In this document: piece by piece, positions 50,901-55,600 of the stretch | Layout of the letters: each line of letters starts with the position of its first letter | Numbering within the stretch: position 1 is the first letter of the stretch | From: Alligator mississippiensis | Taxonomy: Eukaryota; Chordata; Crocodylia; Alligatoridae | DNA length: 64,000 nt | Direction: 5' to 3' | NCBI RefSeq assembly: GCF_030867095.1 | Contig: NC_081828.1 | Span: forward strand, 207,396,978-207,460,977 | Notes under the pieces: generated by a model | Databases searched by the model: none | The model's input: only the letters and a program-made list of their open reading frames with translations | What the model was told of the DNA's origin: nothing | Made by a program: the position numbers and the translations under genes

Positions 50901-51176
50901 TAAAAATCAAACTACTACAACATGCATTAATTTGATTTCAAAAAGTATTTTTGTCCTGATGTACATGTATTTGTGTAGTGTACATAGAGGTGATTGCACA
51001 ATAGCTTAAAATTAAGTCTTACTCTTGTATATTGTGGGGGAGTGTGGGTAGGTATGGAGGGGTGCAGAAGAGGGTGTGGGTGTGTATGTGGGGTTTGTGG
51101 GGGCTGTATGTGGGGTGGGGGAGTATATGGGTGTATGTGGATATGTGGTGTGGGTGGGTATGGGGTTTGTGGGGGG

Positions 51177-51212
<36 letters not shown>

Positions 51213-52616
51213 AGGGTGTTTGGGGAGGGTTGTGGCATGTGTGGAGGGGGAGGATTTGCCCACAATATCTCTGCGGCAGATCAGTGCTCCTCCAAGCCTG
51301 GGCTACGTGCTCCTGCCCATGGGGCACTGGCGTGGCCCCATGCTACCGCTTGCCACTTCACCTGTCTGCCACTGCTGCCCTTCTGCACTGGAGCCAGTTC
51401 CAACAGGGCCCAGAGCGGGGTGCAGGGTGTAGTACTGCAGGAGCTCTCTGGAGCCAGATTAGGCTGCACCAGCAGGGAGAAGGGAGCTGGCCAGGGTGGG
51501 GGGAGTGTGCCTAGCCGGGTGGGCCTTGCTTCTGCAGCTTCCCCTGGCTCCTGTCATCTTTGACTGGCTTCCAGGGGCAGATAAATATTTATTTTCTAAA
51601 TTTTTTAGGGTCCCTGTGGGCTGGATAAAATATCTGGGTTGCCATTTTAACTGTCTAAGTGCAGATAGCAACTCAATTACCCCTGGGATTTGTAAGTGTA
51701 TTCCTAATATCTATGCTGGCTAAGCGCCTGGCCAGTGTATACACACACCCATTCCAAGCTGATCTCACTTACCCTGAGAGAGACTCCCCACCTAGGGAAG
51801 GTGGGGATTGAACTTCTATCTCCTTGACTTGCCAGCATAGTGCTCTAACCACTATGCCAAAGCCTAGGCACTGTCTCACCTCTTCTCCATCACTCCTTTT
51901 GAAGCCAGCCCCCTAGGCAGCCAGGAGGAGGGCCAGAAAGGAAGAGAGCTAGCCAGCAGGTATCTCACTGAAACTTCCCCACTGCTCAGCTCACCATCTG
52001 TCTTTATCCACTGGCTGTTAAACACAAGGAGCAGTGCCTGGTCATAAAAGAGGTGCTCTCAGGTGATGTCTGGCATATGGTATAGTGGTTAGAGCACACT
52101 GGTGGGAAGTCAGATACAGGCTCAAATCCCACTAGGCCACACTGTACAATGCTGGCCAGAGCCACATGCTGCTGGGTGGCAGCGCCTGCGCTGGGCACAA
52201 GCACCCCTGTCTGCTGCTGCTGCTCTAGGCAAGGGTAGCCTAGAACTTGGGTCTTCAGCTTCCTGGGTGGGTGCCATAACCACCCACCTATTAGGACTAA
52301 ATTATGGGCAGACTTGTCTCTGCATCTGTGTGTGTGGAGCTGGCTTCAGCTTCAGGGAGCACTGTTTGTTCTGCCCTTTGTTACCAGATTTGCCTGTCAC
52401 TTTGGGGGTGCTCATTTATTAGGGGTACATTTCTAGGTAAGTCTATTAATATGCTGCTTGTGTTACTTGTGTTTCTATATGGAGCTGTATGTCTCCCTTC
52501 TGCAAGTCCTCACCCCCAATGGAGCTATCTTGCAGGACTCAGTTTTAATGGGGCTGGGTTCCTCCAGCCACTGAATCAGTCAAATGCGCACTCACTCTCT
52601 CACTGTCACTCTTACA

Positions 52617-52674
<58 letters not shown>

Positions 52675-55600
52675 AGTGTGACATGTCTGACCCAGCTGGG
52701 TTGATCAGCATGTACAGGCTGACACTGTCATGTGACAGGGATCAGTTCATTAAGGTAACAGTAAAATACAGTCAGACACGAGCACTGGTGAACAGAATAC
52801 CTCTGAATCAGGTTGGGTGTCCAGCTGACACCCTCATGGGCCAGCATTCAGTTCAGTACGACCCGTCTGAGCCAAACTGGGTCAATCAGCCTGTACAAGC
52901 TGATCCCCTTATGTCTCAAACTCATCATGTCCCAATCTTTTGACCTAACTGTCCTAGTAGTGGTAGCCTCTTGATGAGCAGACCCCACAGTATTTTTGTG
53001 CTTCACAGGGATCTTTGGCTTAGGTAAAAGAAGCGTTGCTGCAGACCAAGTGGGGAAGGGGAAGTAGAGAAGGAAAAATTCACCTGGTTACCACCCGTTT
53101 GACTATAAAAGTTATTTATTGCTAATTATATGAAATTTATGATGGTACTAGTAGTAATAGCCATGCACGGAAAAACAAAAACAATTACAATAGTATCCTA
53201 GTTCAAATGAGTATTTGGGGAAACCTAGCTCAAGCTTAACTAATACAGTTCAGGTTCAGAAAGCTATTCCTAGAGAGAGAAAGAGAGAGCGAGAGCTGAG
53301 ATCTCACCATTCCAAGGCACTTGGGTGGTTTGTTGACAGGCAAAGTTCCTAGCACAGTCTTTGAAGGTTAAACAGGTGACCAACAGAGATGATCTGTTTA
53401 TCCCGACTGCTCGAGAACAACAGTGGATGGTGTCAGAGAGATTTCTCCCTCTTGAAGCACACTGTTTGCTGCTTACATCTTTCTTATAACCTTAGTCCAG
53501 CCTCTTCAAAGCATTCTTTTAATTGTGTAAACCAAGAGCGTCCCAAGTCATATTTGACAGGGAAAATTCTGTTATATAATGTTTCAATTTAAATGAATTA
53601 CTTTTTTCGGTGCAAGGGGTTATCTGGTTTGGAACATCTCAAGAAACTGATTAACAGCCAGGAAAAACATAAAGTTTTAAGGAATAACCAGACACCTAGG
53701 AGCCAGCTTGAAATTATTATGAATAAAGAAGATATACTGGAAGAGATACCACATTGTTTCTTCTCAGTTGGCCTAGCTACGCTTGCACTGTGAAGTCAGC
53801 ATCAGTGTTTTGTATTTTACCTGTTGTGAATAAACCTCAGCTTTGCATGACTTTCAGATCTTACTGTAGTCTTTTAACATACTTAAGGGGATTACTTGGA
53901 GTGTTCATAAACTTTATAGGGAGGACTTCCACCAGTCATCCCAGGAAAAGTATGACAGCATTTGTGGTCAGGGCTCCAATGGGCTGGACGCTGTGATGAA
54001 CCCTTAACCACTGTTCAAATGTCCCCCATACCCCTTCTGAGTCCCTCTCTTGCCTCAGCATTCCCTAACCCGGCAACCGAGTTTTAGTCAATCAGGTTTA
54101 GATAGGCGTCCCAGACTGAGACCAGGAATGTACGGCCCAAGATGCCTATTAAACTTTTCTTCTGCTTAGTTTTGGTTAGATGGGGGAGGGGGAGGGAATA
54201 GAAAAAGTCCTTTGTAAGTCCAGTAAGCTGGGTGCCAGGCCTCCCTCAGGAACACAGAGCTGACAGATAACACCTTCTTGACATTCCTGCCAGCTTGCCA
54301 GTAGAGGAGCCATTTCACCGATCTGGTCTTAGTGAACATGAAGTGATTGAACTATCCATGGTGGTGAGCTTGAAGTTTTTGTTTGGATGGGCCCGTCTTT
54401 GTGTTCACCTGAACCCAGGCCTAGGTCTTCACCCTTTGTCCTAGACCAAAATGAGGGAGGATGACATCCTGGGATTTGCTAGAGAAGCATCTCTGGATGC
54501 AAGGCAGAGTTTTGCTCACTTTGCCAGCTGCAACCTCACATTGGTGGCTCGGCTCATATGATGTTGCAGTCAGCAAAGCTAGCAAAACTCTGCCTTGCAT
54601 CCATAGATGCTTCTCTAGCAAATCCCAGGATGTCATCCTCCCACTGTACTCGGCCTTGGTGAGGCCACAGGGGGAGTATTGCATCCAATTCTGGGCTCCA
54701 CAATTTAAAAAGGATGTGGAGAAGCTTGAGAGAGTCCAGAGGAGAGCCATGCACATGATCAACAGGCCTTATGAGAGGCTGAGAGCTATGGGACTCTTCA
54801 GCCTAGAAAAGCGCAGGCTCAGGGGGGACCTGGTGGCTGCCTATAAGTATATAAGGGGTGTGCATCAGTATATGGGGGAACGCTTATTCACCAGAGCGCC
54901 CCATGGGATGACAAGGTCAAACGGTCACAAACTCCTCCAGACCATTTCAGGCTGGATGTAAAGAAGAACTTTTTTACTGTCTGAGCCCCCAAGGCCTGGA
55001 ACAGACTGCCACCAGAGGTGGCCTTTTAAGAGTCAATTGGACATTCATCTTGCTGGGATCCTGTGACCCTAGCTGACGTCCTGCCCCTGGGGCAGGGGGG
55101 CTGGACCCGATGATCTTCCGGGGTCCCTTCCAGCCCTAATGTCTATGAAATCTATGAAAATGGTTATATTGGTACAGTGACCTCAGAGTCCTCTTCCATC
55201 TTTCATTTGGGATTCAATCTACTGGAAAGCTTTCAAGAGTGAAGAGCAGCTAAGCCTTTTCTGAGTGAACGTGGAAGACAGTAAAATTTGCAGGGGAAGA
55301 AAGCTGGCCTTTCAGTGGATAGTAAGACCCAGTCTCCTGTGATCCATAAAAGAGCTGTTTGGATGTTACTTTGCTCAGGCCCTGTCAGACGCAGCTTGCA
55401 GGAAGAACATGCTGTGGAGTGGTGTGGGATGCCCTGGGGGTTGGGGATGCCGTGGTAGGTGGTCTTAAGTATTTGGACTGGCAGAGGATTGAAAACAGGA
55501 AATTTCTCCCTTGCCGAGTTTGTTGTTCAAGATCCTCTGTCCAAGTTGGGACCCAAGATCAACTAGCACTACCAGCTAAGAATGCAAATTGAAATAAAAA

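Noticed and set aside
50927..51563. His/Thr/Pro- and Cys/Val/Gly-rich frames of up to 189 codons
   Set aside because: Translations of a (TG)n and GTGGG minisatellite.
51800..52292. Functional tRNA genes
   Set aside because: Box A and B are present but acceptor and anticodon stems do not pair convincingly; these are SINE-like remnants.
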